From the NCBI GenBank assembly GCA_019638625.1, contig JAHBTK010000004.1:62001-126000 (forward strand): 64,000 bases of DNA, given 5' to 3'. This DNA is from Chitinophagaceae bacterium. GTDB lineage: Bacteria; Bacteroidota; Bacteroidia; Chitinophagales; Chitinophagaceae. A program made the position numbers and the translations under genes. Shown here piece by piece: positions 51,367-60,371 of this stretch (position 1 is its first letter; the number at the start of each line of letters is the position of its first letter). The notes under the pieces were generated by a model. It was given only the letters and a program-made list of their open reading frames with translations. It made no database searches and was not told the origin of the DNA.

Positions 51367-52749
51367 CTATTTCGTCGCCAACTCCAGTGCTTTGGTAGTT
51401 GTATAATATTTAGCGATCATATTCGGCACTTCCCAATCGGGCAGCTTCCCATCTTTTATAAACTGCAGGTATCGCACCATCACTTCTCCAAAATGCGCTT
51501 CATGTCCCACATCGTATGTAGCCGGAATCACTACTTTCCATTTATTACCGGATCTTTCAGCGGAAACTCCCGGGTATTTTGCTTCAATTTGCTGTATCGC
51601 TGAACTGACTGTTGCGTCAAACTCCTTACTACCCTTTCCGTCTGCCGGCAGTATATACAAGACCGGCTTAAAATTTTCTTCCTTTGTTTGTTTGATCTCG
51701 AGGCTGGCCTTCGTTCCTTTCATAATGGCATAATGCGAGTCGCCACCCTCTTCCGCCCTGTAATCCCAACGGGCTATGATCCTGGCGTGTACATCTTTTA
51801 TCTTATAATTCATTTCACCATTAGCATGTGTGTTTAAAACGGAGTCGTTTACAATATAAGGCGACAGGAACGGAGCATATTGCGTTTTACCGGTTATGGA
51901 TGTAAACTGGCTCAGTGTTAAAGGGGTAGGCCATATTTTTCCTCCATACACATCAATATCTTTAGAGTGATCCAAAACAACTTCAGGAAAGCATTGCCAC
52001 TGTATAAGATCTACAAGGTGGGTGCCTACGTCCGCGATGGCATCGCCCTGCTGTATGGGATCGAAGAACCAATCGGGTCTTACCAGCGGCCTGCCTGACA
52101 CCTGTTTGTAGAAATAGTGAATACTTTCAATGAAAACGGCCGGGTCTTTTTCTGAACCCTTTTTTAACTCGCCGAACAGCTCCGGTATATGCATCAGCTC
52201 TTTTTGCAGCATATTGGTAATTTCTGAGCGCTCTGTCATGATATCATATAGCAGTACTTTTTTTGACGCGGCTTCTTCAAAAGCTTTTACCAGTTTATCA
52301 AAATTCGTCTTGTCAATCGCCATCGGCTTATCTGCCAGCACATTCAATCCCGCTGCTACCGAACGTTGTATATAGTCTGTTTTCAGCCTGTTGTTGCCGG
52401 AGAGTACCACCACGTTACCCTTTTTTTCTTCCAGCATTTTTTCTGCAAAGTCATCGCCTTTGTATACGACCTCATTCCACCGGGTAGGATCCTGTTCCCT
52501 GGAATTGTATTGATTGATGAGTGCCAGGTAGGCATCCAGCCCACTGCCTTCCGGCGCATACACATGCACGGTAGAGGCTATATCCGCGTAGCTTATTTTT
52601 TGAACCAGTGCAGCGTGAAAGTGTCCCGGGTCGAGCGTTAATAATCTCACCATAGTACTATCGGTTGTAGAAGCTGCTTTCTTTTCCGCCGGTTGCTGAC
52701 ATCCTGCCATGATAAGCGCAGCAAAGAATAAAAATCCTGATTTGTTCAT
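51367..52749 (-). CDS. Gfo/Idh/MocA oxidoreductase, lipoprotein
   Basis: 460 residues from the ATG at 52749, which yields lipobox IMAGC; the upstream in-frame ATG would displace it. After the anchor comes an atypical N-terminal region (LLTLDPGHFHAALVQK) in place of the usual GxGxxG, then VLADKPMAID (the conserved 'KP' motif), and a C-terminal domain with DVGTHLVDLIQWQ (catalytic-like D-x-x-H). This subgroup is annotated as putative oxidoreductase C-terminal domain protein. The modified nucleotide loop and envelope location raise doubt about normal NAD(P) use. Confidence 0.82.
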   Translation of the reverse strand: MNKSGFLFFAALIMAGCQQPAEKKAASTTDSTMVRLLTLDPGHFHAALVQKISYADIASTVHVYAPEGSGLDAYLALINQYNSREQDPTRWNEVVYKGDDFAEKMLEEKKGNVVVLSGNNRLKTDYIQRSVAAGLNVLADKPMAIDKTNFDKLVKAFEEAASKKVLLYDIMTERSEITNMLQKELMHIPELFGELKKGSEKDPAVFIESIHYFYKQVSGRPLVRPDWFFDPIQQGDAIADVGTHLVDLIQWQCFPEVVLDHSKDIDVYGGKIWPTPLTLSQFTSITGKTQYAPFLSPYIVNDSVLNTHANGEMNYKIKDVHARIIARWDYRAEEGGDSHYAIMKGTKASLEIKQTKEENFKPVLYILPADGKGSKEFDATVSSAIQQIEAKYPGVSAERSGNKWKVVIPATYDVGHEAHFGEVMVRYLQFIKDGKLPDWEVPNMIAKYYTTTKALELATK

Positions 52750-52908
52750 ATTGCTTTTATTAGTGCTTAAAAAGCCAGAATATAGCACTTAATATTATGT
52801 TTACAATCAAACGGCATATTATTTTCCACATTGGCCTGCCAAACAACCACAGGCAGGTGCGTGGCTTTATTACCTTTATGCTGAAACCGGTACCTGGTCA
52901 CAATTTTA

Positions 52909-54333
52909 TCAGGACTGGACAGTAGTTCTGATATTGAATCCCGGCTCGATCTGATAGGGCCAGCGTTGTGCTCTTACAAGCATGCTGTTAGCCTCATCGT
53001 CGTTCTTAAATCTTTCCGCAACAGGGTCCCAGTACAATTTCCTTTTCAGTTTCATCACGGTATGATTCAGCAGGCAGATGCTGCAGGCCCTGTGCCCGGC
53101 TTCAATAGGTGCTATGTTTTTCTCCCCGATCATGATACTGTTCAGCCAGTCCAGGTGATGTCCCTTGCTGTCTATCAGATGTATTTCATTGGGACCGATA
53201 ACCGAAGAGAGTATTTTGGGATCACTCGCATCCAACGCCTTACTGTTATTGCCTTTCGATACAGGGTCGCTGGCTGTCACCGAATAGTTTCCGCGGGTTA
53301 CAAAAATCCAGCCTTCTGAGCCAACAAATTTTACGCCGTTAGGATATTCGTTACTGGCTAATACTTTTACGCCATTGGCAAATACGGTTTCCGTTTTAAA
53401 GTTTCCATGCACATCCCACAATGCTTTTGCGTCCGGCCAATCGGCGGCACCGGAGATTTCGATGGGCCCGGTATTTTCTGTTCCCATTCCCCAGTTGGCA
53501 ATATCGAAATGATGCGATCCCCAGCCGGTGATCATGCCGGCGCCAAACTGCTCGCACCGGAGCCAGCCGGGACGGGAGTAATCATGCTGCGGGTGTACCA
53601 GTTTTTCAGTATATGGAACATAGGGTGTTGCCCCCAGCCATTTTTCAAAATTCAGGTTGGCCGGAACCGGCATTACTTTTTCGACCGTGCTCTCTTCCGC
53701 CTTATCAACAGGTAACCCTACGTAAATGGTATGGAGTTTCCCGATACGGCCGTTGCGAACCAGTTCGCAGGCTTTTTTAAACTGTGGCATACTTCTTTGC
53801 TGACTCCCAACCTGCAGAACTTTACCGCTTTTCATCACTTCATCACTTAAAATCCTCCCCTCGCTGATACATAATGAAGCCGGTTTCTCCATATAAATAT
53901 GCTTACCGGCTCTTACCGCCTGTATAGCAGGTAATACATGCCAGTGATCCGGTGTGGCCAAGATGATGGCATCAATATCCTTATCAGCCAGAAGCTCCTC
54001 GTAATCCGGATAAGTTTTGGTGCTGTTATATCCTGTCTGACCTTTTTTGATATAATAATCATCCACCAGCTTTTTTCCTGCTTCCATTCTTTTACTATCC
54101 AGGTCGCTCACCGCCAGCACCCGTGCAACATCATGCTTGATGGTTCCCGGTATATCCCAATCCCGGGCAATTCTTCCTACACCAATAACACCCACATTGA
54201 TGCGGTTGCTGGGAGAGTACTTGCCCAGCACTTTGGCGGGAACAATAGAGGGAATCCCCATAAGGGCTGCGCCCGCAGTTCCCTTCAACGAATTTTTAAT
54301 GAATTTCCGCCGACCGGTTTCTTTATTGCCCAT
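52909..54333 (-). CDS. Gfo/Idh/MocA oxidoreductase with Tat signal
   Basis: 474 residues. Tat signal RRKFIKNSLKGTAGAALMG, then the Rossmann motif VGVIGVGRIA, YMEKPASL (conserved EKP), VGSQQR, and ITGWGSHHFDIANWGMG with the catalytic His. Tat export with bound nucleotide, as in glucose-fructose oxidoreductase, explains a periplasmic location. Family members in such clusters often take part in oxidation of glycosides at C3. Followed after 159 bases by the lipoprotein Gfo gene. Confidence 0.88.
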   Translation of the reverse strand: MGNKETGRRKFIKNSLKGTAGAALMGIPSIVPAKVLGKYSPSNRINVGVIGVGRIARDWDIPGTIKHDVARVLAVSDLDSKRMEAGKKLVDDYYIKKGQTGYNSTKTYPDYEELLADKDIDAIILATPDHWHVLPAIQAVRAGKHIYMEKPASLCISEGRILSDEVMKSGKVLQVGSQQRSMPQFKKACELVRNGRIGKLHTIYVGLPVDKAEESTVEKVMPVPANLNFEKWLGATPYVPYTEKLVHPQHDYSRPGWLRCEQFGAGMITGWGSHHFDIANWGMGTENTGPIEISGAADWPDAKALWDVHGNFKTETVFANGVKVLASNEYPNGVKFVGSEGWIFVTRGNYSVTASDPVSKGNNSKALDASDPKILSSVIGPNEIHLIDSKGHHLDWLNSIMIGEKNIAPIEAGHRACSICLLNHTVMKLKRKLYWDPVAERFKNDDEANSMLVRAQRWPYQIEPGFNIRTTVQS

Positions 54334-54369
54334 AGTAATTAAGTTTTTTATTAATGATTTATGATTGAT

Positions 54370-54529
54370 GCCTCACCCTCTTTCCCTCTCCCCTAAGCAG
54401 AGAGGGACGGTACTGCAGTATAATTCCAAACTGTATTAACTACCACATCAGCCTATCCCTCCTTCTCCCTTTCCCGGGGAAAGGAAGCGGCACAACAGAA
54501 CAATTCCAAACTTTATACCTACCACACTA
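54370..54529. repeat. Two-copy degenerate tandem repeat (about 80 bp unit)
   Basis: Unit 1 (54370-54450) and unit 2 (54451-54529) both begin GCCTNNCCCTC, contain a hairpin (CCCTCTC...GAGAGGG, and CTTTCC-CGG-GGAAAG), and end with a shared NAATTCCAAACTNTAT...CTACCACA. Non-coding; position between operon genes suggests an old duplication of a terminator-like element. Confidence 0.6.
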
Positions 54530-54555
54530 TCTATAGAACAAATCCAAGCAAGTGA

Positions 54556-54656
54556 CTCCACATTTCCACACTCTGACATCTTCACACTTCCACATTCTCA
54601 CGTTTCCACATCTTCTTCTTATTTTCAAATTCCCACATTTTCAAATTTTCAAATTA
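54556..54656. repeat. Dispersed TTTTCAAATT-family repeat, second copy
   Basis: Strings such as CACATTTTCAAATTTTCAAAT and TTCCACATCTTC fill the space before the ThuA stop. The same words, in slightly different order, occur at 5743-5887. Confidence 0.6.
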
Positions 54657-54659
54657 GCC

Positions 54660-55493
54660 TCAGTATGGCAACGGATCGTCGGGGCTGGTTGCTCTTGCCT
54701 TTGAATAATCCAATGCCCTGGTTTGTGACGCTACCCATCCGATACCTCCCAGGAGGTGTTTTTGAAACTCATCTGTAAGATATGTTACAGAATCATGTCC
54801 CAATGAGGTGTACCATTGTACTCCCCCGTCAAATTTATGGCACCATACAGAAGGAAAGCTCCCGCCATAGAACTCCGGTTTGTCTTTATCATTCACACTG
54901 CTAAGGTCGTGCACTACCAGCACATGGATGTCCGGGTTCACCTCTTTCACATAGTAACATTCATCACTTCTTTCCCAGATACGGGGTAAAAATGAGGTGG
55001 ACGGATGGCCGGGGTCAACAATGATCTCCTTAAATGTCTGGTGATTGGCATGTCTCACAAATGTGCCGCCAATCAGTCGCTTGAACCAAGGCCAGTTTCT
55101 CTCCGTTCCTGTGGCGGAATGCAGCCCTACAAATCCGCCACCAGCCTGTATATACCGCATAAAAGCTACCTTTTGCTCATCCGTGTCAAATACATTATTG
55201 TTGGTGTTATTAAAAATAACCAGTGTAAATCTTTTAAGGTTACTTTCATTGAAATCCGCCGGGTTATCAGAAACCGTTACGGAAAAACCATGCCGGACGC
55301 CCAATTGTTTTAATACCATGCTGGCCGTATCAATATTCTTATGCACATATCCTTTCCCGTTTTTTGTGTACACCAGCACGTTCACCTTTTTCCAGTTGAC
55401 CTTAGGTGTTGTTTTCTGAGCAAAAGCCGCCATTACCAGGCACAGGGATAAAATGATAGCAACCGTTCTTTTCACATTTTTATTTTTAATCAT
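54660..55493 (-). CDS. ThuA domain protein, exported
   Basis: 277 residues with a signal peptide ending near VMAAFAQ. The ThuA (glutamine-amidotransferase-like) fold shows VLVYTKNGKGYVHKN near the start, FVGLHSATGTE, and YTSLGHDSVTYLTDEF near the end. ThuA proteins accompany sugar oxidation genes and their chemistry is unclear; no catalytic Cys-His-Glu triad is expected. The start overlaps the stop of the DUF6807 gene by one base (TAATG). Confidence 0.87.
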   Translation of the reverse strand: MIKNKNVKRTVAIILSLCLVMAAFAQKTTPKVNWKKVNVLVYTKNGKGYVHKNIDTASMVLKQLGVRHGFSVTVSDNPADFNESNLKRFTLVIFNNTNNNVFDTDEQKVAFMRYIQAGGGFVGLHSATGTERNWPWFKRLIGGTFVRHANHQTFKEIIVDPGHPSTSFLPRIWERSDECYYVKEVNPDIHVLVVHDLSSVNDKDKPEFYGGSFPSVWCHKFDGGVQWYTSLGHDSVTYLTDEFQKHLLGGIGWVASQTRALDYSKARATSPDDPLPY

Positions 55494-56719
55494 TATAATT
55501 TTTTTACTTTAACAGGCGCCGGATGCGCAAAATGTTTCCACACGGATTCAGCCAGCGAATAATTCATCTCTCCATCATACACAAGCATCCTGTATTTTAA
55601 AACGTAGTTTCTACCCGCTGTCAGTTCCCAGTCTCTGTTTCGTGTAGGGCTGAAGCTGAAAAAAACATCACCTCTTTTGTTGTTGGCTTCTTCCGGCCAT
55701 ACCCGCATGGGTTCAGGATGATTAAAATTGGCAGGGTCGCTTAAAAAAAGTATACCTGCTTTTTCCCCTTCAGTATCTCCTTCCACAAAACACCAGCGTG
55801 CCTCCGTAGCATCAGCGTCCTTTCTCGTCTTTCCCTCCGATGTCAATACACGGCTATTCCTGTTTGTCCATTCCTCTGTTGCGCGGAAGCCGAATCCCCC
55901 GTAGCGATATTCTTTTAAAGTTACCGTGCTGTCAGTAGCGCAGTTCAGTACGGAAGTGAAATCGCATAACCACATTTTATCCGAAAGTCTGAATACTCTC
56001 ACATCCCATACCTCCTGTAAGGCAGTAGTTTCCGCGCCGGCAACCGGGGTATTAAAAGCAACATGCTCCTGCAACGCCTTGAACCCGGCATATACATCGC
56101 CTTTTTCCGTACTGATAAAATGGGCGAACCGTACCGTACCCTTTGTGTCCTTCAGGTTCCAGAAATCAATTTCCTTACCCTGAAAAAGTACATGTGTCCA
56201 GGGGTTCCACAACCCCATATGATGAAAGTGATCCGGAGGGTTGATCCGGGTAAGTATTTTGCCGGAAGCCGTCCATACCGGGTGAATAAAACCGCTTCTC
56301 TTAAAAGCTGAATCTACACCTGCGGGAGGATAATGCGTACCGAAATTATATTGAAGTAATTTCCTGCCCCCGCTGCTAATGGTAATTCCTTTTTCTGCTG
56401 TTGTTATTTGCAGTTCTGCAGTATTGTTGTTAGCAGGAATAACCTTTACCAATTCATATTCAGGAGAATGACCAGCCTCTCCCAGCCACCACAAAAACCG
56501 GTGGTAACTCTCTTCCGTCTGGAAGGAAACCCTGGTCTTATTGTTACCCTTTATATTGCGGAGCTCCAACTGCGAAGAAGGCAGGTCTGTAAGCTCATCC
56601 AGGTTAACAAAATAAGGTGTATGTATATCCCTGTTCTCCTCTACCGTAAACCTCGCAATCGGCTGAGCCGGGGCAAAATGTACGCAAAGCAGCACAGCAA
56701 TAACAATCCGGATTCTCAT
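55493..56719 (-). CDS. DUF6807 (PmoA-like) family protein, exported
   Basis: 408 residues from the ATG at 56719, with a signal peptide ending near HFAPAQ. Recognised by the block ILTRINPPDHFHHMGLWNPWTHV (His-rich, possible metal site) and by RDWELTAGRNYVLKYRMLVYDG at the C-terminus. Proteins of this family are annotated PmoA-like or DUF6807 and are often beside Gfo/Idh/MocA and ThuA genes; the biochemical role is not established. It is the first gene of the unit leading to ThuA. Confidence 0.75.
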   Translation of the reverse strand: MRIRIVIAVLLCVHFAPAQPIARFTVEENRDIHTPYFVNLDELTDLPSSQLELRNIKGNNKTRVSFQTEESYHRFLWWLGEAGHSPEYELVKVIPANNNTAELQITTAEKGITISSGGRKLLQYNFGTHYPPAGVDSAFKRSGFIHPVWTASGKILTRINPPDHFHHMGLWNPWTHVLFQGKEIDFWNLKDTKGTVRFAHFISTEKGDVYAGFKALQEHVAFNTPVAGAETTALQEVWDVRVFRLSDKMWLCDFTSVLNCATDSTVTLKEYRYGGFGFRATEEWTNRNSRVLTSEGKTRKDADATEARWCFVEGDTEGEKAGILFLSDPANFNHPEPMRVWPEEANNKRGDVFFSFSPTRNRDWELTAGRNYVLKYRMLVYDGEMNYSLAESVWKHFAHPAPVKVKKL

Positions 56720-58055
56720 GTTTGTATTAAGCAATCAGTATTAAGCGATCTGTTAAAGTAAAGTAAAGTTAACGATATAGCGTATGCCAGCCAACTGCTA
56801 TTACGGGGCCTTCAGCCCCGGAAATATTGCACTCGTTATCGGCAACGTTTGCATTAAGCGTTTTCTATAAAAGCGGCGAATAATTTAGAAAACATTTATT
56901 TGTGAAGTACTCATACCGATTTAATCTGATACTCAGTCCCTGAAAATTGCTTCATCCTCCCGCAAATATCTTCCTTGGCGACGAAATCTATCTGGCAGGG
57001 TTAGGACGACGTCTAAGGTGATGTACTACTGGTAGTAAATATTCAGGAGTCTACATCACCAGGACATTATCTTTATTACCTCAGCATAACCGCCGGAAAA
57101 AACACCCTTCAGCAGGTGGATTTACCTTCGGTGAAAACTATTCTCATTGCGGCAAAATAAAAGATAACCAAATACCGCAATAAAGTTCAAATCTTCGCAT
57201 TTATATGATATGAAGGAGTACCGGGAGGAACAATCTACTGCAAAGATGACGTTGAGTTGGTAGTAATAAAATGCAGCGCTGGTCGTAATCCCCAAATACT
57301 TTTGCTGTATTCATTACGAACCCGCCCATATCAGCGTGAACGAATGTAATTGCGGGAGAAGCAGCACTAACGAGATCGCAAGCCGAAACCACAACCGTCA
57401 TTTCGATCCCGCCCTCAAGCTGTATTGATTTAAACGTTACTGCGGCGGGAGAGAAATCTGCCGGGCAGGAGTACAGCAGTTGAGCATTGGTACAAAAGCC
57501 AAACAGATTTACCTTCGGTGAGAAAAGTTCTCTCTCGCGGGAAAGTGATTTAATTATAGTATTCATATTGGCTCGGCGCCAATGACGTCACACCCTTGAT
57601 CACCTCGATCCCAACCGAAGGTCGGGAGGGAGGTCTACCGACCATAGGAGTTGTTCGTAAATTAGATACTACACACTTTCGACAGATCTCTCCTTACCCT
57701 CCTTGCGTCGGGCTCGTCGAGATGACGTTGTTGAGATGAACTACAAATGCCCGGCAGACCTGCCTGCCACAGGCTGGTTTCTCGCCGCGGAGAAGGTATC
57801 TGTCCGGAATTATCTCCTTGCAGAGTTACAACTATGTGAAAATCTGAAATACCCCCCTTCACCTTACCGTTTGCCAAGCTTATTTTAAAGTCGTATCTTT
57901 ACAACGCTTACAGCAGGCGTATTCTGAACGCCGGCAAAATAAACGGCAATTAATCTTCGATTAATAATCTATTTACACTTAACGAAATTCTTTAAGCAAC
58001 AGTTTAAGTGAATTATATTTTCTAACCGGTTGTAAAACCAAAAATTGTATTGTAT
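56720..58055. repeat. 1.3-kb non-coding mosaic of decayed repeats
   Basis: No credible gene. Segments such as CGTCATTTCGATCCCGCCC (about 57388-57406), GGCGGGAGAGAAATCTGCC (about 57444), and the reverse-oriented GGGCTCGTCGAGATGACG (about 57708) resemble the Bacteroidota repeat theme 'CGTCATYTCGAC...GGGAGAAATCTG'. TTTACCTTCGGTGAAAA and TTTACCTTCGGTGAGAA repeat near 57121 and 57510. A 121-codon minus-strand frame (57201-57566) is built from these repeats. Confidence 0.6.
58021..58034. promoter_or_regulatory. LacI-type operator upstream of the HAD-GT20 gene
   Basis: TCTAACCGGTTGTA has the fully palindromic core AACCGGTT and fits the central part of TGNAANCGNTTNCA. It lies 22 bases before the start codon, just after a weak -7-like TATATTTT (58014-58021), where a repressor would block initiation. 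The LacI gene two positions downstream is the obvious candidate to bind it. Confidence 0.55.
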
Positions 58056-60308
58056 ATGTTACTTGCAACTGATCTTGACGGTACATTTTTAGGAGGCAAA
58101 CAGGCTGATCGTCTCAGGTTATACAGGTTGATAAGGGAACAAAAAAATATTCAACTTGTGTTCGTAACGGGGCGTGGAATGGAAAGCGTATTACCATTGC
58201 TGGACAACCCGGTCATCCCGGATCCTGACTATATCATATGTGATGTTGGAGCAACTGTTTTAAATGGCAGAACGCTGGAGCCTGTACATCCCATCCAGTC
58301 GGAAATAGAACAACGTTGGCCGGGCGCCCTCGTTATACGGAGGAAAATGAGAAAGGTCAGGGGACTTCGACTGCAGGAGGTAGCACAGGAGCGAAGGTGT
58401 TCATTTTACTATGATGAGAATACCGATATTGATTCCGTAAAAAAGATAGCGGCGGAAATGAACCTGGATGTGTTGTTGTCTGGCGGAAAATACCTGGATA
58501 TACTACCGAAGGATGTGAACAAAGGAAATACACTGATGCGGCTGACTGAAGAACTGGAGGTTGATCCGGAGCGTGTTCTGGTAGCAGGAGATACATTGAA
58601 TGATAAGTCTTTGTATGATACCGGCTATAAGGGTGTAGTGGTGGCAGGCGCCGAAAAAGAACTGCTCTGCTACACAGAAGACATGCCCAACGTGCTGCAG
58701 GCAAAAAAACAGGGCGCCGGCGGTATCCTGGAGAGTATGGACTATTTTGAAAGATTCAGCAAATACCCGGACGCCGGTATAGAAGAAACAGTACCGGATG
58801 TTCCTGGTGATACACAATTATTGATGATGTATCACCGGCTGCCATATGAAATGAAAGAGGTTAATGGCAGGGAAGAAAAGATATCTCCTAAAAGTCCTAA
58901 TGGCATCATCCCCTCCCTGCTGGGATTTTTCAGTGACGGACGCAGCGGCTCCTGGATCGCGTGGGAAGAAAAGCGAAACAAGGGCAAATCGACAGACAGT
59001 TATATTGATATAGAAAAGTATCCCAATTTACTGGCTTCCAGTATTGAGCTGACAAAGAAAGAAATAGATGTTTTTTATAAACTTTTTTCAAAAGAAGCTT
59101 TTTGGCCGGTAATATTTTCGTTTACAGACAAGGTCAGGTTCAACCATAGTCATTGGGAGCAATATGTTCATATCAACAAATTATTTGCGGAAAAAGCGGG
59201 ACGCGATGCGGATTCAAATGCTATTGTGTGGATACATGAGTACAACCTGTGGCTGGTGCCGGGCATGCTTCGGCAGTTACGACCTGACGTACAAATTGGT
59301 TTCTTTCATCATACCGCTTTTCCGCCGGCGGATATTTTTAATATCATACCATGGCGCAGGGAGATTGTAGGCAGCATGCTGCAGTGTGATTATATCGGCT
59401 TCCATATTCCGCGCTACGTGGAAAACTTTGTGGATGTAGTTAAGAGCCATACGCCGGTAACTGTTGTGTCTGAACAATCAAGTGCAGAGCGGTTCCTGAC
59501 CTATAGCTGCGCCCTGGGAGTGGATAAATGGACAAGAGAAATTACTACCGGCGACCGGAATATCAGGCTGGGGGCTCATCCGGTGGGCATTAACATGCAA
59601 AATATCAGGCAATTGTTTGGCAGCGACAAGGCGAAAGTCCGGCTACTGGAAATGAAAAAACAAACCGGGGACAAAAAAATAATTTTGTCGGTAGAGAGAC
59701 TGGACTATGTAAAAGGTCCGCTGGAAAAAATACTGGCCTATGAAGCCTTTCTTGATACAAATCCTGAGTATCACGGTAAGGTGGAGTTAATCAATATCTG
59801 CACCCCACCCGCATCGGGAATGAAAATATATGATAAGGTGCGGGTGGAGATGGAACAGGCTATCGGCAGGATCAACGGGAAATATAGTCGCCTCGATTGG
59901 CAACCGATCCACTTTTTCTTCCGCCCGGTACCTTTTGAAGATGTATTGACATACTATGCAATTGCCGATGTAACCTGGATAACACCGCTCCGCGACGGAT
60001 TGAACCTGGTAGCCAAGGAATATGTAGCAGTACAGGGGCTGACTGAAGAAGCAGATGGCGTGCTGGTGATATCGGAATTTGCGGGCGCCTCCGTAGAGCT
60101 GCCTTATGCGGTAAGAACGAATCCTTATGATGCGAGAGATCTGGCGGAAAGCCTGAAAACCGCTTTGTCGTTGCCGGTTGAAGAAAGAAAACTCAGGATG
60201 AAGAGGCTGTTTGATATCGTGACCTATTATGATATTGATCATTGGGGCAGAACATTTATCAAAGAGCTGGAGGATATAAAAAAAGTAAATAGCCCTTCGG
60301 CAGTATAA
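58056..60308 (+). CDS. HAD phosphatase-GT20 fusion, glucosylglycerol-phosphate synthase/phosphatase-like
   Basis: 750 residues from the ATG at 58056. N-terminal HAD-IIB domain (about 1-230): DLDGT, VFVTGRG and GDTLNDKSLYD. C-terminal GT20 glycosyltransferase (about 250-740): WIHEYNLWLVPGMLR, GFFHHTAFPP, SVERLDYVKGPLEK, and PLRDGLNLVAKEYVA. The stretch KEAFWPVIFSF, followed by RFNHSHWEQYVHIN, and the HAD-first order fit the GgpPS type that makes glucosylglycerol, rather than OtsA/OtsB (GT20 usually first). The product is probably a compatible solute; trehalose is the main alternative. Confidence 0.8.
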   Translation: MLLATDLDGTFLGGKQADRLRLYRLIREQKNIQLVFVTGRGMESVLPLLDNPVIPDPDYIICDVGATVLNGRTLEPVHPIQSEIEQRWPGALVIRRKMRKVRGLRLQEVAQERRCSFYYDENTDIDSVKKIAAEMNLDVLLSGGKYLDILPKDVNKGNTLMRLTEELEVDPERVLVAGDTLNDKSLYDTGYKGVVVAGAEKELLCYTEDMPNVLQAKKQGAGGILESMDYFERFSKYPDAGIEETVPDVPGDTQLLMMYHRLPYEMKEVNGREEKISPKSPNGIIPSLLGFFSDGRSGSWIAWEEKRNKGKSTDSYIDIEKYPNLLASSIELTKKEIDVFYKLFSKEAFWPVIFSFTDKVRFNHSHWEQYVHINKLFAEKAGRDADSNAIVWIHEYNLWLVPGMLRQLRPDVQIGFFHHTAFPPADIFNIIPWRREIVGSMLQCDYIGFHIPRYVENFVDVVKSHTPVTVVSEQSSAERFLTYSCALGVDKWTREITTGDRNIRLGAHPVGINMQNIRQLFGSDKAKVRLLEMKKQTGDKKIILSVERLDYVKGPLEKILAYEAFLDTNPEYHGKVELINICTPPASGMKIYDKVRVEMEQAIGRINGKYSRLDWQPIHFFFRPVPFEDVLTYYAIADVTWITPLRDGLNLVAKEYVAVQGLTEEADGVLVISEFAGASVELPYAVRTNPYDARDLAESLKTALSLPVEERKLRMKRLFDIVTYYDIDHWGRTFIKELEDIKKVNSPSAV

Positions 60309-60332
60309 TGGCAGGTAACGGTGTGTTAATAT

Positions 60333-60360
60333 TTTGTAGTTTAGTGAGATTTTAATTTTG
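60333..60360 (+). promoter_or_regulatory. Possible lacI3 promoter
   Basis: TTTG (60333-60336), a 16-base spacer and TAATTTTG (60353-60360, exact TAnnTTTG). The spacer is short. Transcription would start about five bases before the ATG at 60372, so the mRNA would be nearly leaderless. Read-through from the HAD-GT20 gene is also possible. Confidence 0.45.
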
Positions 60361-60371
60361 AAGGGGAAAGT

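Noticed and set aside
57201..57566. 121-codon minus-strand open frame
   Set aside because: It is built across decayed repeat copies, has no recognisable domain, signal or ribosome site, and its residue composition is irregular.
58056..60308. Simple trehalose-6-phosphate synthase (otsA) or OtsBA call
   Set aside because: The HAD domain is N-terminal and GT20 motifs look closer to glucosylglycerol-phosphate synthases; kept only as the alternative.
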